This document shows positions 52,801 through 64,000 of a stretch of 64,000 bases of DNA, one piece after another. Position 1 is the stretch's first letter. Each line of letters begins with the position of its first letter. The notes under the pieces were generated by a model. It had not been told where the DNA came from. It did no database searches and saw only the letters and a list, made by a program, of their open reading frames with translations. The DNA lies in contig ML677335.1 of assembly GCA_007922305.1 (NCBI GenBank), positions 17,888,679 to 17,952,678 of the forward strand. The letters run 5' to 3'. The stretch comes from Dermatemys mawii (taxonomy: Eukaryota > Chordata > Testudines > Dermatemydidae). The position numbers were made by a program, and so were the translations under genes.

Positions 52801-55800
52801 GCCCTTAATGCTAGTTACATAGAGTACTATATATTAATATCTATTAACAGCCAGATTTCAGTAGACTCTCATTGCCAGCACATACACTGTTCATCTTCAT
52901 CTATTTGTGGAACTAGATTTTAATTATTTTTAGTTTGGCATGCCATTTTGCAGAAATTGCAGTCTGTGGCCATAAACAGAATTTGTTTTGTAAAATGGTT
53001 TAGTTTAAATGTCGTCTTTCTACTTAATATATCAAAAGAAGAAAATCTTTATGGAAAGTACAGCTTAATACAATGGCTGTTCAGTAGCTTTAACTTGACG
53101 ATTGCATCCTTTTTTAGAACAGAAAATGTCTAGTCATGCAATAAAGGCCTTTTTATGGTCACATGGTATGTTAGGATTAATTGTTCTATCTTGCTAGCTG
53201 GTGCAAGAGCAGAAATAGCTGAATCAAATGATAAGTGTGACACTTCCCTACAAAACAGTCTTTCAAAGAGTGTCTATTATGGGGAAATCATGAGGTTAGA
53301 ACAAGATCGAAATAAAAGATAAGAGCCAGAGAAGCTATGGTATAACTATAAAATATTGCCTCTCCATTGTTACAGTTCCAATTAGCTCCAGTTATAAAGT
53401 TCTGTTTTTAGCTTCCCTATAATTTTGGCCTGAGCCTTCCCATAAATGCTCAGAAGGCAAAGGAGACTATTTATGTGAAATATAAAGATAATTTGTCAAA
53501 CACTTTGAGTTAGAAGTTACTCTAATGCTAGGGTAACTTGACAGTTTGACATTCTAACATTCATCACCCTCTAACTCAAAAATGACCTTCAAATTTTTCA
53601 TATCATTAAATCCCATTGAAAGATCATGCATGGGCTATTTCAAAGTCAATTGGCTGTATTTAAGCAAAGATATTGATTCTCCTGTTGTGGATAGTTTTGA
53701 AGTCAATAACCCTTTGATGTCAATGGAGGATTTTTACCATTGATTTTTTAGTGGAAGCAGGATTGAGGATTCAATACATGTGAGCATGTTCCCTTTGACT
53801 GTCTGGCTGCAGTTTAGCAATAATATAAAGGTCTTTCTGAATTTGACAACTATATCTACCAGGGATTAATGCACCAAGCTTCCCTCAACAACTTTTTATT
53901 TCCTTATGGTAAACAAGGTAGATTGTGATCTACTTTATGGTTCTAAAAATGAAAAAACAAACCAACTTTTTTTAAAAAAATGGGCTCTGAAAGCTTTGAC
54001 TACATTGAGCAGGATTTTAAAGTAATCTCTTGGAAAATTTTGTCATGTGGCCACTGTTTTCTGACCCTGTATTTTCCCTAATAAAATTACTCTACACCAC
54101 AACATTTGAAACAATGTAGATATTGAGTTTGGTTCATGCAAGATGTGGTGTGTTGTAGTGCAGGCAGAAGCAAGATGCCCCCAAAGATGTGGATGATTTC
54201 AGCCATGCTCAGTGCTTTATTGAAGCTAGTCATCACTACTTCCAGATTTAGTGAGACCTGCTGTTCACTCTTTCAGTGCTTTACAGCACAACAGTCAGTT
54301 TTTTAAGGCAGGAATGGTAATATATTTCTGAAATTGCCGCCTTGTCAGCATCAATTGAGGATGAAAGTCATGGTGATTGAATATCTCAGTTGTCATCTTC
54401 CAAATTAAGTGAGACTCTTCCACAAGAAAGAACTCTAGGTTGCATTAAAACTTCTACTCCTTTTCCTATGTTCTTCATGATCAAGGGTAAAGTAAGCTGT
54501 TCTGCATTGCTCCATCTGGAAAATGAACCTGTATTAAACAATTTGTCAAAGAGACAGGAATTTGTGGCAGAGTTTGGAATGTTACTATGACATCCGATGC
54601 ACTAGACTCTATGATTTATATAACCTTTTTCAGGTCTCTGTAGCTGGTTAAGGCAACTATAAAATGGGCTAATATGCTTAACCAACTTCAGAGTGCTTGG
54701 AGATTTACAGATGAAACATCAAGCCATGTTTTTCAGATGAATTAAGGCCCTGAGAAATTCAGTGACTCAACTGTTAGGACCTGTGACCTAGTAGATTAGG
54801 AAGTGACTGTAGAAGCATTAGGCCTGATTACCTATGTAATGAGCCATGCATGAAAGCACAGCCTATCATTAGCCCAAGAACTAGAACAATTGCTGATGAA
54901 GTACCAGTAATGAGCCATGTCCCATGTGCAATGAATGAGGCAGGGCTCTGTAAAAGACACTGTGGATTAGCCCTGCTCATTACATTGGAGACTCTTCCAA
55001 TCCGTTTATCAAAAAAGTCAAAGTGCAAACCCTCCCCCCAAACCTATTTCTTCACTTATCTACACAAGACAAAATATGAAATCTGTTTAAAATAAGGAAA
55101 ATTCCAACACCAAAAACTCATTTAAAAAATGTTGCCAAATGACAAATGAATCATTTCACAAAACCCAAGCATTCTAAAAGCAAGAAAATAGAACACTGAG
55201 CATATAGTAAACACTGTTCTTATAAGGTATAGACAATACACCCTTAACTCTGACCCAAAATGAATACCCTTTCATCAAATTCAAAATATAAAACAACCTA
55301 AAATCTTACTGGAAAAAAACCTGTGTGGAGGTTCATATAACCCAGAGTGGTGGCAGGTGAGGTATATGTTCCTGACTTAGGCCAGAAGTTTTCACCAGGA
55401 TAGCTTTAAACCTTGCTATTCTTCCCAAATCAACAACCTAGCAGCCTCTTAGAACCAGGGCTTGTAGGAGAGAAAAATGGTAAAATCTCTACCCTGCCCC
55501 CCCTTTTAAAAAAAAATCAAGAGTTCCCAGACTTTTCCAATACAGACTGGCTCTTCAGAAGCTGCCCAGGATCCAGTCAGAGACAAAGGCTAGCCTGGGG
55601 AAACCCAAAAGCTACAATGCAGAAAGCCCTGCAGGAAATACAAAAGGGTACAAGCATTCTTGCTGAGTAGTTGACTTCTGTGCATAAAACACTAACTGAT
55701 ATTAAATTGGCCAAGAGGATTTCCAAGAGACTCTGAGGCAGAGTGCCAGATCAGGGACCAATAAGGACAGAGAAGATGCACATCAGGCTCAAGTTGGCAA

Positions 55801-55960
55801 AATTGAACCTGAGAAAACAGGAAGATCTGGAACAGAGCAAGAAGAAGAAATGTGAGGCTAATAGATCTTCTTTCTAGGAAGATGTTTGCAACAGGATAAC
55901 TGTCCCCTCTGAGGGAGTGGGGTCCAATGTACTAGGGCTGATTACCTGCTGCCCAATAGG
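52801..55960. other. Intergenic DNA, no gene seen
   Basis: AT-rich and without recognisable coding sequence, RNA gene or transposon termini. Confidence 0.4.
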
Positions 55961-55968
55961 GCTTGAGG

Positions 55969-56286
55969 CAGTGGTGGGCAACCTGCAGCCATCAGGGTAA
56001 TCTGATTGTGGGCTGTGAGACATTTTGTGGACATTGACCATCCGTAGGCACGGCTCCCAGTGACCATAGTTCACCGTTCTCAGCCTATGAGAGCTGCAGG
56101 AAGCGGCAGACTGCAGGGACATCAGGGCCACCGCTCACCCGTGGCTCCCGTTGAATGGTGAACTGCAGCCACTGGGAGCTGCGGGGGGGCTGTGCCTACA
56201 GATGGTCAACTTCTCCAAAATGTCTCGCAGCCTGCAGTCACATAACTCTGATGGGCTGCATGCGGCCCACTGATTGCCCACCACTG
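55969..56286. mobile_element. hAT MITE, 318 bp
   Basis: Left end CAGTGGTGGGCAACCTGCAG and right end CATGCGGCCCACTGATTGCC+CACCACTG are inverted. The flanks GCTTGAGG (55961-55968) and GCTTAAGG (56287-56294) are an 8-bp duplication with one mismatch. The core is itself a foldback (GGTCACTGGGAGCCG-type words on both sides). No coding content. Confidence 0.88.
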
Positions 56287-56294
56287 GCTTAAGG

Positions 56295-59098
56295 GATCTG
56301 GGCATTATACAAGAGAAACAGCTGCAGGCTGTTGGCAGATGGCTGCAGACAAAGCATGGTTCCTGCAAAGCTCTGAGGTAGAGGGGACAAAGCACCAGTG
56401 AGGCAGGGTCTGTGGGAAAAGGCCAAACACCAGGTAAAATGTGCTGGGAAAGCAGGAAGATAAAACTTCCCTAAGGAAGGACAGGCTGTGTCCAGCTTGC
56501 AGCTAGGGTGAAGACACTATAAGGTTTTTCCTTTTGAAAGGCTTAGTGGAGGACTTCATAAGTTGGCCCCCTGAATGTCAGTATTTTGAAATATTTCAGC
56601 TGTGAAGACAAGACTGAGGTGGGCCCCAGCAGAGTCACACTTGGTGAGAAAGGGGCATTACAGAGCAGGCATGCTCTTAGACAGTGTTTTTGTTTATAAA
56701 TAGCTTTTAAAGGCAACTATTTGCTGCAGCGAACTCTGAGAATGGTTGAATTACAGTCACCCACAGCCCTGTACCATAGCCCCTTGCTGATGAGCCACCA
56801 TGACCAATGATGAAATGACTGAAATTTCGAGATAAGGAGATGGTTTAAAGTTAAATAGGGAAGTGACCTCTAATTTACAGGGAGAAAAGTTAAGGTTCTT
56901 GCTTGCCATCTATGGGGCCACTTGGAGAAGGATGCAGCTTATTCCATTAGAATAACTGAGACAAGGGATTGACCTTTGCCTTAAAGTTTCCTGAAAGACT
57001 CAGTCTTCTTATATACAGGATTCAAATTAAATTTAATCAGAATCCTAAAACAAGCTAAACTTTCTTGGATCTTACATAAAATCAATATGGATGTGAATAA
57101 TTTATCTGAGCCCAGTGGATTTCTGCCGCAGAGAACCTGGGAGAGATTGATTATACACTGTTTTTTGCACATCCTAAAGTCAATTTTTTTTTTTAAAAAA
57201 AAAGAAAAATTGTTGCATTAGGATATTGCTAACATGTTGCAAGTTTATAACTGATATTTTTTGGTATGACAGGGTATGTTAATGAGAAGAGAAGAACAAA
57301 TTTGTTCCCCTCTCTTTAACCGCTGTACAGAATGAATACCCTACAATAAGACCTCAATAAAGCTGATCCTATAAAGCTTGTATTAAAATGTTGAATAATA
57401 TATCTTAGTTTTAACAACATTGTATAGAATCATAAAACATGTTGAGGAAATGTATACAAATTAATATTTCCCCTGCTATATTATTAAACTACTGGCATCC
57501 TTTTTGAGAAACTACTAATTTGAAGTTTAAGGTATGAGCTGATGACATCATTACCATAACTTTTCCTAATCCCAACTGTCTGAAGTATGAGAGTCCTGAG
57601 ATATCGTCTTGAAACAGCTCCTGTGTGGCATTTGGCTCAGTTTTTAACCCAGCATTGTGCAATTTTTAGTGGGAATGAGGCATCCTTGAATTGCACATCA
57701 CTGAAAAGTGTAATTATGTATGCGAAAAGTGTTTCAAAGTGGGGAAAAAATAGAGTTAATAGATGCCTTTTCAACTGTAAATGAAACTGTTTTTTGGCCA
57801 CGAATGCAGCAGTGTGACAACCATTATTAGATCTCCTCTTTTAATAGTCCAAAAAGTGGAAGATGGGATAATATTTTTAAAAGTAGAATTTTTAGTAAAT
57901 CAAAGTAAAATTCATTTTGGTCAAACAAAGAACTTAGTTCAATCTGAAACAGTTTTGGGTACTTGACGCTTTTAAAATCAAAGGAATTTTTAAATGAAAA
58001 AGTGAGGTTAACTGAAATTTAAATGTTTGGAATTTTTTTCAAAATGAACAATTGTGAGAAACTGACATGACTATTTGAAATGTGGCGGTGCTGAATCTGC
58101 ATTCTTTTGTGGGAAATTTCAGTTACAGATTTTGCCCACCTCAAGATACAATACACACATTCTTAGTAGGGAGCCCTATATTATGATGATGGGTGGACAC
58201 TTCCTTGAAGAATTCTATTTTCAGGAAGTGCTGGATGCCCATGCACTCTACATGGAAGAAGATATAAAGCCAGATTGTTGTAGGGTCCTGACGCTGTATT
58301 ACTAGGTGAACGGTATATAACACTGGCTGCCCTCCTTCAGAATCCTTTGCAATGCAACATGCCTTATAACTGCACTACATTAGTATTTAGCCACTTCATT
58401 TTCTGAATGGACAGAATCTCTGCTCCTCTGGAACAGACCACACAGACCCCAAGTTTGTCTTTCCTGGGGTGTGGTTTTCCTTTGTTCATTCTGAGGTACA
58501 ACACAGCATGAACCACAGCGTGAGCTTGCCCCTGCCTAAGTTTTCCCTTCACAATCTGCTCTGTACTAGCTCATTCTGTGCAAAAACAAGATTCCTCCCA
58601 TCTTTATATCCCGCTAAGAGGTAATCATATCTACCTACCAATGTACTCAGCATATGTAGCCTGCATTTTGATTCACATTAGCCGGGGATAACTCAACAGA
58701 AGAGCTCTGCATTCTTAGTGGGGGGGCTGTAAAAGTCTGCCCCTCTGTAAGAGTACATAAAAAATGTTGACTGTTCAGCTGTAGCCGTATACTTGCATAT
58801 TTAAAAACAAACTTGAAAATCACTTGCATTTGTATTTTCACTACAGAACACAATTGATTGTAATAAATAAACTTTGAAAAAAAATTAATTACACAAAGAG
58901 AGCTTTACTGTTGAGCTCAGTAGTATGGTAGTAGTTTTGATTTTTTCCTATACTCTTATTATGATTATCAGTTCTCTTGCCTGTTCTGTTTCATGGTCAG
59001 CTAGAGTCCTGTCCTGCCAACTGATCTGTATGGATAGACATTTGCACCTCGTTGCCATCAGTGGGGCTCTGTGCGAGTGCAGTGGTTAGGTGCGCTCT
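56295..59098. other. Intergenic DNA, no gene seen
   Basis: Short frames only. A poly-T/poly-A junction lies at about 57184-57204. Confidence 0.4.
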
Positions 59099-59136
59099 CA
59101 ATCTCTCTCTCTCTCTCCGCCCCCCCCCCCCCCCGC
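59099..59136. repeat. CT microsatellite followed by poly-C
   Basis: A (CT)n run of about ten units is followed by a run of about fifteen C. This compound simple repeat is likely length-polymorphic and hard to sequence. Confidence 0.85.
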
Positions 59137-59739
59137 AGGATCAGGATATAGTTTGTAAATTATAGGCTCAATTCTGCAAAGAACTAGAGCCCAGCTCCTC
59201 AAAAGTGTTTCATTTCCTTTGATTTCAGGGGCAATTAGATGCTTAAACACCTTTTGAGGATCTGGGCCCAACCCTCTTTTTCTCCTATTGAGTTCAGTGG
59301 GAACTGAGAGGGTCCATCAACTCACAGAACTGAGCCCTTATGCATCTACATAAAGTAATTATGAAGTCTTGCATGGAAAAATGCTTTTCATCAGTGTTTC
59401 TGACTTTGTCATTAAAACTCTTATGCCAGTACAGCCTTACTCATTTAAAAACCACACTTAGTTTACATCTAGTGATACTGAATCACTGGTGAGACTTGCA
59501 TTCCTAAGTGCTTTGTACATCCTATCATTTAGGCCTGTATTTATGTACAGATTGAATTCGCATGATTCCATTATCCCTATGACAATTAGATGCACAGAGA
59601 GGTGGTGGTGGTGTTTTTTTACCCCATCTTTTAAACAAATCAATTTTTATAATGATAGGACAGAGCTGCTTACAACCTTGTATAAAGCAATTAAATGGCT
59701 AATAGGAAACTAGTACTACTGGATGGAAGATGGATATGG

Positions 59740-60240
59740 AAAGTCACCTTAGTACAGAAGAATAGCAAAGAAAAGATGAGCAGAACATTTTGAGGTGTTT
59801 TTTAAATAAACCAAGCCCAAGCGAACTATTAGAAATACATCATGAAGACCAACCATCAGAGCTTGATATTGACTTAGAAGATGTTACTATGGAAGAAATT
59901 AGAAAAGCTATCAGTAAACTTAAAAACCGGAAAGCAACGGGAGAGGATAACATTAGTGCAGAGCTGATTAAAGCAACTGACAAACAGCCCCCCTCACCTG
60001 ACATTCCTTGGAATTTTGGATTAAATATGGAATGAAGAAAACAACCCATCCCAGTGAAAGAAAGGCCTTGCTAACTAATAACTGGAGAGAACTCACATTA
60101 TCTCAATGCCTGGGAAAATCAAGTGTAATTTCAGCCTGGAACATATCAAGAAACAGCTCTTGCTCAGAGAGGAACATGCAGGTTTTAGGCCACTGAGATC
60201 ACATACACACCATATTGTTTTGTCATTGGCCTGCTTAATT
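59740..60240 (+). mobile_element. Non-LTR retrotransposon relic, early reverse transcriptase region
   Basis: The frame at 59790-60035 encodes CFLNKPSPSELLEIHHEDQP and then KLKNRKATGEDNISAELIK, the first conserved reverse transcriptase block of RTE/Jockey-type LINEs (A..KLKN.KA.G.D.I.AEL.K). A shifted frame continues with NNWRELTLSQCLGK (NWR.ITLL...GK block) near 60080-60120. Another carries EEHAGFRPLRSHTHHIV (EQ.GFR..RS..DQI block) near 60164-60225. The blocks are in the correct order in different frames, with frameshifts between them. It differs from the CR1 copies. The clade is most likely RTE-like. Confidence 0.75.
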
Positions 60241-63200
60241 CATCATATTGCTTAACGGAGGAAAAGACCCAGCTTTTGGCAGACATGCAAAACAAGTTGG
60301 TTTGTTCTTAGCAAGGCGAAAATGATGGCAATATGCTAGATGTCCAGCAATAAATATCAAAAGTAGTAAACAACTTTCATAAACTTGAAAAGATTTGAAA
60401 AGTACATAGTTAGCACTGATACACAAATATGAATTACGAGCACTGCCATCATGTCTGTCCTCCTTCATTGAGCAGCGTAATGGAAATCTATAATGGAATT
60501 TGACAAAAGTAGCTCATTGGAATGTGTTTCTTGCAACATCAGAAATTCTAACTAGAGCAACCCAATCTGAAGCATTAAACAGGTAAAAAGACAATAGGGG
60601 ACATATTTAGGATATGATTTGAGGATGCCAGAAACGTGACTTCCATATTGTGGTAATATGGATACCACCTGGAAAGAGAGAGAGGGTGACTTAAAGGAAA
60701 ATTATGCAGAAGAATACAGAAAGAAGCCAAATCCACTAATATGACACTCTGAAGCCTGAACAGACCAGCCCAAGACTGAAATAAATAGAGGACACTGGTG
60801 GATACCCTATGCATTTTAGGGTATAAGAAGATGATAAAAAAGGAGAGAGGTACTAGGCCATACTCCATAATTGTATAGCTATGCCATATTTTTACTTTTA
60901 GATTAGTTATGTCACTATTTACATAGCTACTATGGGTTTCCCAGATCTTTTTGGATGTACAAGAACAAGGACCTTGCTCCAAAAAGCTTTTAGAACTTGG
61001 ACAGTGGATGTTTATAGCCCCTAGAAAAGTGGATCAAGTGTGAATAATATTCATATGAATTTAGCCTGATCTTAATATAATTGTTCACAAATTGATCCTA
61101 ATTTATCCAAATGCATTTGTTGTGTGTGTAAGTATCCACCAAATACTTTGGGTGTGTAATTCAACAAGGCCTAGATACTTCTGAAGTCCCACATAAGCAG
61201 TTTTGATAGCTGTGTTGCCCAAAGGCATCCTGATTAATCCTTTCATCCTGATTAATCCTTTTTCCTTTACTGTTTACAAACTGATCTAAGTGACTATTCA
61301 CAATTTGTTATTGATGTTGTTATCTAAGTCACATGATATTGGATCTGATTGCTGATGAAACGACTGTACTCTTTTAGACTGGAGAATAACAAATAACTGC
61401 TAATGAGTAATGGACTACCGGTACAAAGTATTGGACCAACAATCATTTGTGCAAACTTCAGGATTTGTGAACACTTTCATGAATGCCTATTCTGAATAAT
61501 AAAACAAATAGCAAGGGCTTGAACTCATACTGGGCTCAGATTCACAAATAAAGTTAATGAATCAGGGGTTTGGGTTTTTTTGGGTTTTTTTTTTTTTTTT
61601 TTTTACCATTCTGTCAGCTCTGCTAGTGTATGTTATCTTGAATAATGTAAATTAGACTAGTTTTGGATTTGAACAATGTTTGGAGGCTACATCCCCGGAC
61701 ATCCAATAGAAAGGGAAATGATTTATTGAAAATGAAAGGTCTAGTTTGAGACAGATGCTAAAGAAGAATCTCAACTGGAATCTATATCTTAGCCAAATTC
61801 TGTAATCTTGGTTATGTATCTTTTCAGTGTTTCCAGCAGTACTGAGTTGGCTCAGTGAGAGACTGACTAGTGTCACAACTCATTTAAAAACCCCTTTTCC
61901 AATCTGCCCTGCTATTCCTTTCGAATACACAAGGCTGAAATAAGGTTCGTTCCTTCCTTCCTGCCCTATAGTTCAGCATCAGTGGTGGAACAAAAGATGG
62001 AATTTTCACTTGAGTACCTTGCTTGGTGGCTGTCATTTGTATGCTGAGATGGAAAAAACTGAGATGAAACTGAGATGATTCCTATGGAGGAAAAAACAAA
62101 ACAAAAACCCAGTGTGATTTGTATGCTTAGATGAAAAAACTTGTTGGGACCTTCCGGATCTTAGTTTGGTCCCCCACAGAAAAAGAAGGATGTCTCATTT
62201 TGTATACAGACTGAATTTTCAGTCCATCACATGGTTTATCAGTCTCTAGAAACAGTCCTCAGAACTTAGTTTGCTATCTTTTTAATTTTGTGCCTTGATG
62301 GTAGAAGTACAATTTTATAATGCTATTAATGTAGAATTACTATACCACTGATGCAAAAACAATATGATTGGCACACCACTTGTAGTGACTCTGAAACTGA
62401 ATTATAATTGCAAAGTAATTATGATACTCATGACTCAAAATAACTTGAATTGTGACAGCATTGTCATTGCAGTGACTGTGAGGCAATAAAAGTATGAAGT
62501 GAGTGTCATAAGATCTGATGGTAAAGAGACTGTAAATTAATATAAATTGTTACAGCTGTGTTATGGACTGCCAATTCAAATTTACTCCAAACTGAGTTTG
62601 AGTGCAATGACTGCAATATTATTTACAAAGCAAATAAGCTTCTCTGTGACTTTCTCGTGGCTGAAGTTTTCAGTCCATGTAACAAGGTATGTTAAGTCAC
62701 TGATGTTTATTTTAGGACTAGGGTTAACTGTAATCTTGAAATTTAGGACATATGTCAAATATCTCATCTTTTTCATCTTCTACAGTTTTTCTAAGTTGTA
62801 GTGGCAAGATTCAGTTCAGCCTTATTACCTCAGCTGCATTTCCTGCTGGACTATGGGATAATTATATTGCCACTTGGATCACCCCAAGCTCTATTTAGGA
62901 ACAAACATCATCCCTTTGAATGCAGGCCATCTAAGCTTTATATAATTCTAAGGTTTGGTGCTTGCAGTGCCTACTTGGGAGTTAAGAGAAAATGCCTTCT
63001 TGGGCATCAGAATTTCTGATATGAGAATTTTTAAAAGAAGTTTACCAATTAATCTGAAAGTTTTCCTGTCTCTGGGTTACCGTAAAATTAAATTTTGACT
63101 ACTCTGCCAGAGTCTAAGGAAATGTGACATGCAATATGGTAAAAGCAAGTAATAGGCTAACCATATGTGTCGTCTTTTATGGGCATCACAATATTAGTTC

Positions 63201-64000
63201 AGTTCTCAGAACCAATAATCTCAACTTTAGTCCCTGTGCCACTAACAAGAAAGGTGATAGCAGGATGGGCCCATGCCCGATCTTATTCCTGATAAGTCAA
63301 AGACACAACTCCCATTCAGGGGAAGCTGGATCGGGTCTGTTGTATTTTAGATGGACTATATGGGGCTCAAAGAATCAAAGGTGTAGTTGTCCAACATTAC
63401 ACAGTTTTAAATAAGCTTTGGGGTTTGATATACAGAGATCTCAGGCTGCATGGCAAAGACACTGTTACAAAAATCTTAAACCTTTTATTAAAGACATAGA
63501 AAAGATGGGGAAACACTTAAAGCATTTGAAATGTAAAGTATTAAGGGTTTCATTTTAACCATATCCCTGGTTCCCTTTCCATTTAGCTGGAGAGTTTTAA
63601 AAAAAACATTTTTGATGATCCTTCAGATGGCATTAATAATAGTAATGACTTTTTTCGCAGGGGTGGAGGGGGAAGACAATGTTAGTTGAGATGGGCTTCA
63701 GCAGTTGTGACCATTATTGTTGAAGTCCAGCCCTCTTTCCTAATGGAGAAACCCAGCCCCTGCCCACCATACACGCACGGAGAAAGGAAAGAACTGCTCC
63801 TTCCTGTTCTCCCGTTTTTCTGTTAGCTAGTATTTGCATCTGCTAATTTTTCCTCCCAACATTCTTTTTTTTTTTTTTTTTTTTTGTATTTAAGTACCTC
63901 AAAAGACTGTGATGGGTTAAATAGCCTATTCCTTCATTATTTTGTTCACCAATTAGTCTTGTGACAAGCTGACTTTGTTCATTGATTTCTGGTCCCACAT
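60241..64000. other. Intergenic DNA to the window edge, no gene seen
   Basis: The frames (including a 135-codon minus frame at 60575-60982) have no recognisable domain. Poly-T tracts lie at about 61584-61604 and 63866-63886. No transposon termini were identified. Confidence 0.4.

Noticed and set aside
1..64000. CRISPR arrays, operons, riboswitches or prokaryotic signals
   Set aside because: Introns, CpG island, SINEs and LINEs show that this is vertebrate nuclear DNA. The tandem repeats seen are minisatellites or slippage products.

Overview
This is vertebrate nuclear DNA: AT-rich, intron-bearing and packed with decayed transposons. The mix of repeats points to a turtle. There is a tRNA-derived SINE with a CR1-like 3' tail (the CryI design known from cryptodiran turtles), CR1 LINE copies, a Penelope-like element (PLE) with a GIY-YIG domain, and many short hAT-type elements with 8-bp target-site duplications (TSDs). 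Turtle is an inference from repeat families. The sequence itself does not name the species.

One host protein-coding gene could be assembled, and it appears complete: MINPP1 (multiple inositol polyphosphate phosphatase 1), on the minus strand. Its five coding exons lie at 36564-35979, 34736-34539, 33202-33105, 31176-31043 and 9735-9336. Every intron has GT..AG ends and the phases agree across all four junctions, giving 1416 nt including the stop, or 471 residues. The protein has a signal peptide, the RHGTR histidine-phosphatase motif, the HAE proton-donor motif and a C-terminal TDEL that fits retention in the endoplasmic reticulum. Exon 1 lies in a CpG-rich, TATA-less promoter region with stacked GC boxes.

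Region by region: 1-9335 is downstream of the gene. It holds an LTR-like stretch, a long-inverted-repeat element, a 955-bp hAT-type element with a repetitive core, a foldback PLE end and the MINPP1 3' UTR. The 21.3-kb intron 4 (9736-31042) holds a long CR1 relic split by a hAT MITE, a second foldback PLE end, a CryI-type SINE, and a nearly full-length but inactivated PLE inserted in older repeat DNA. Introns 1-3 are short and mostly plain. From 36.6 kb to the right edge is upstream intergenic DNA with no host gene that I can recognise. It contains more hAT MITEs, a CR1 3' end, an LTR-like block, a Harbinger-type Myb/SANT relic with a MITE nested in it, and a non-LTR retrotransposon relic.

The most interesting layer is the PLE family. 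Its ends carry a hammerhead-ribozyme-like core. Two short copies are asymmetric foldbacks bounded by exact 10- and 12-bp TSDs, so they look like mobilised units in their own right.
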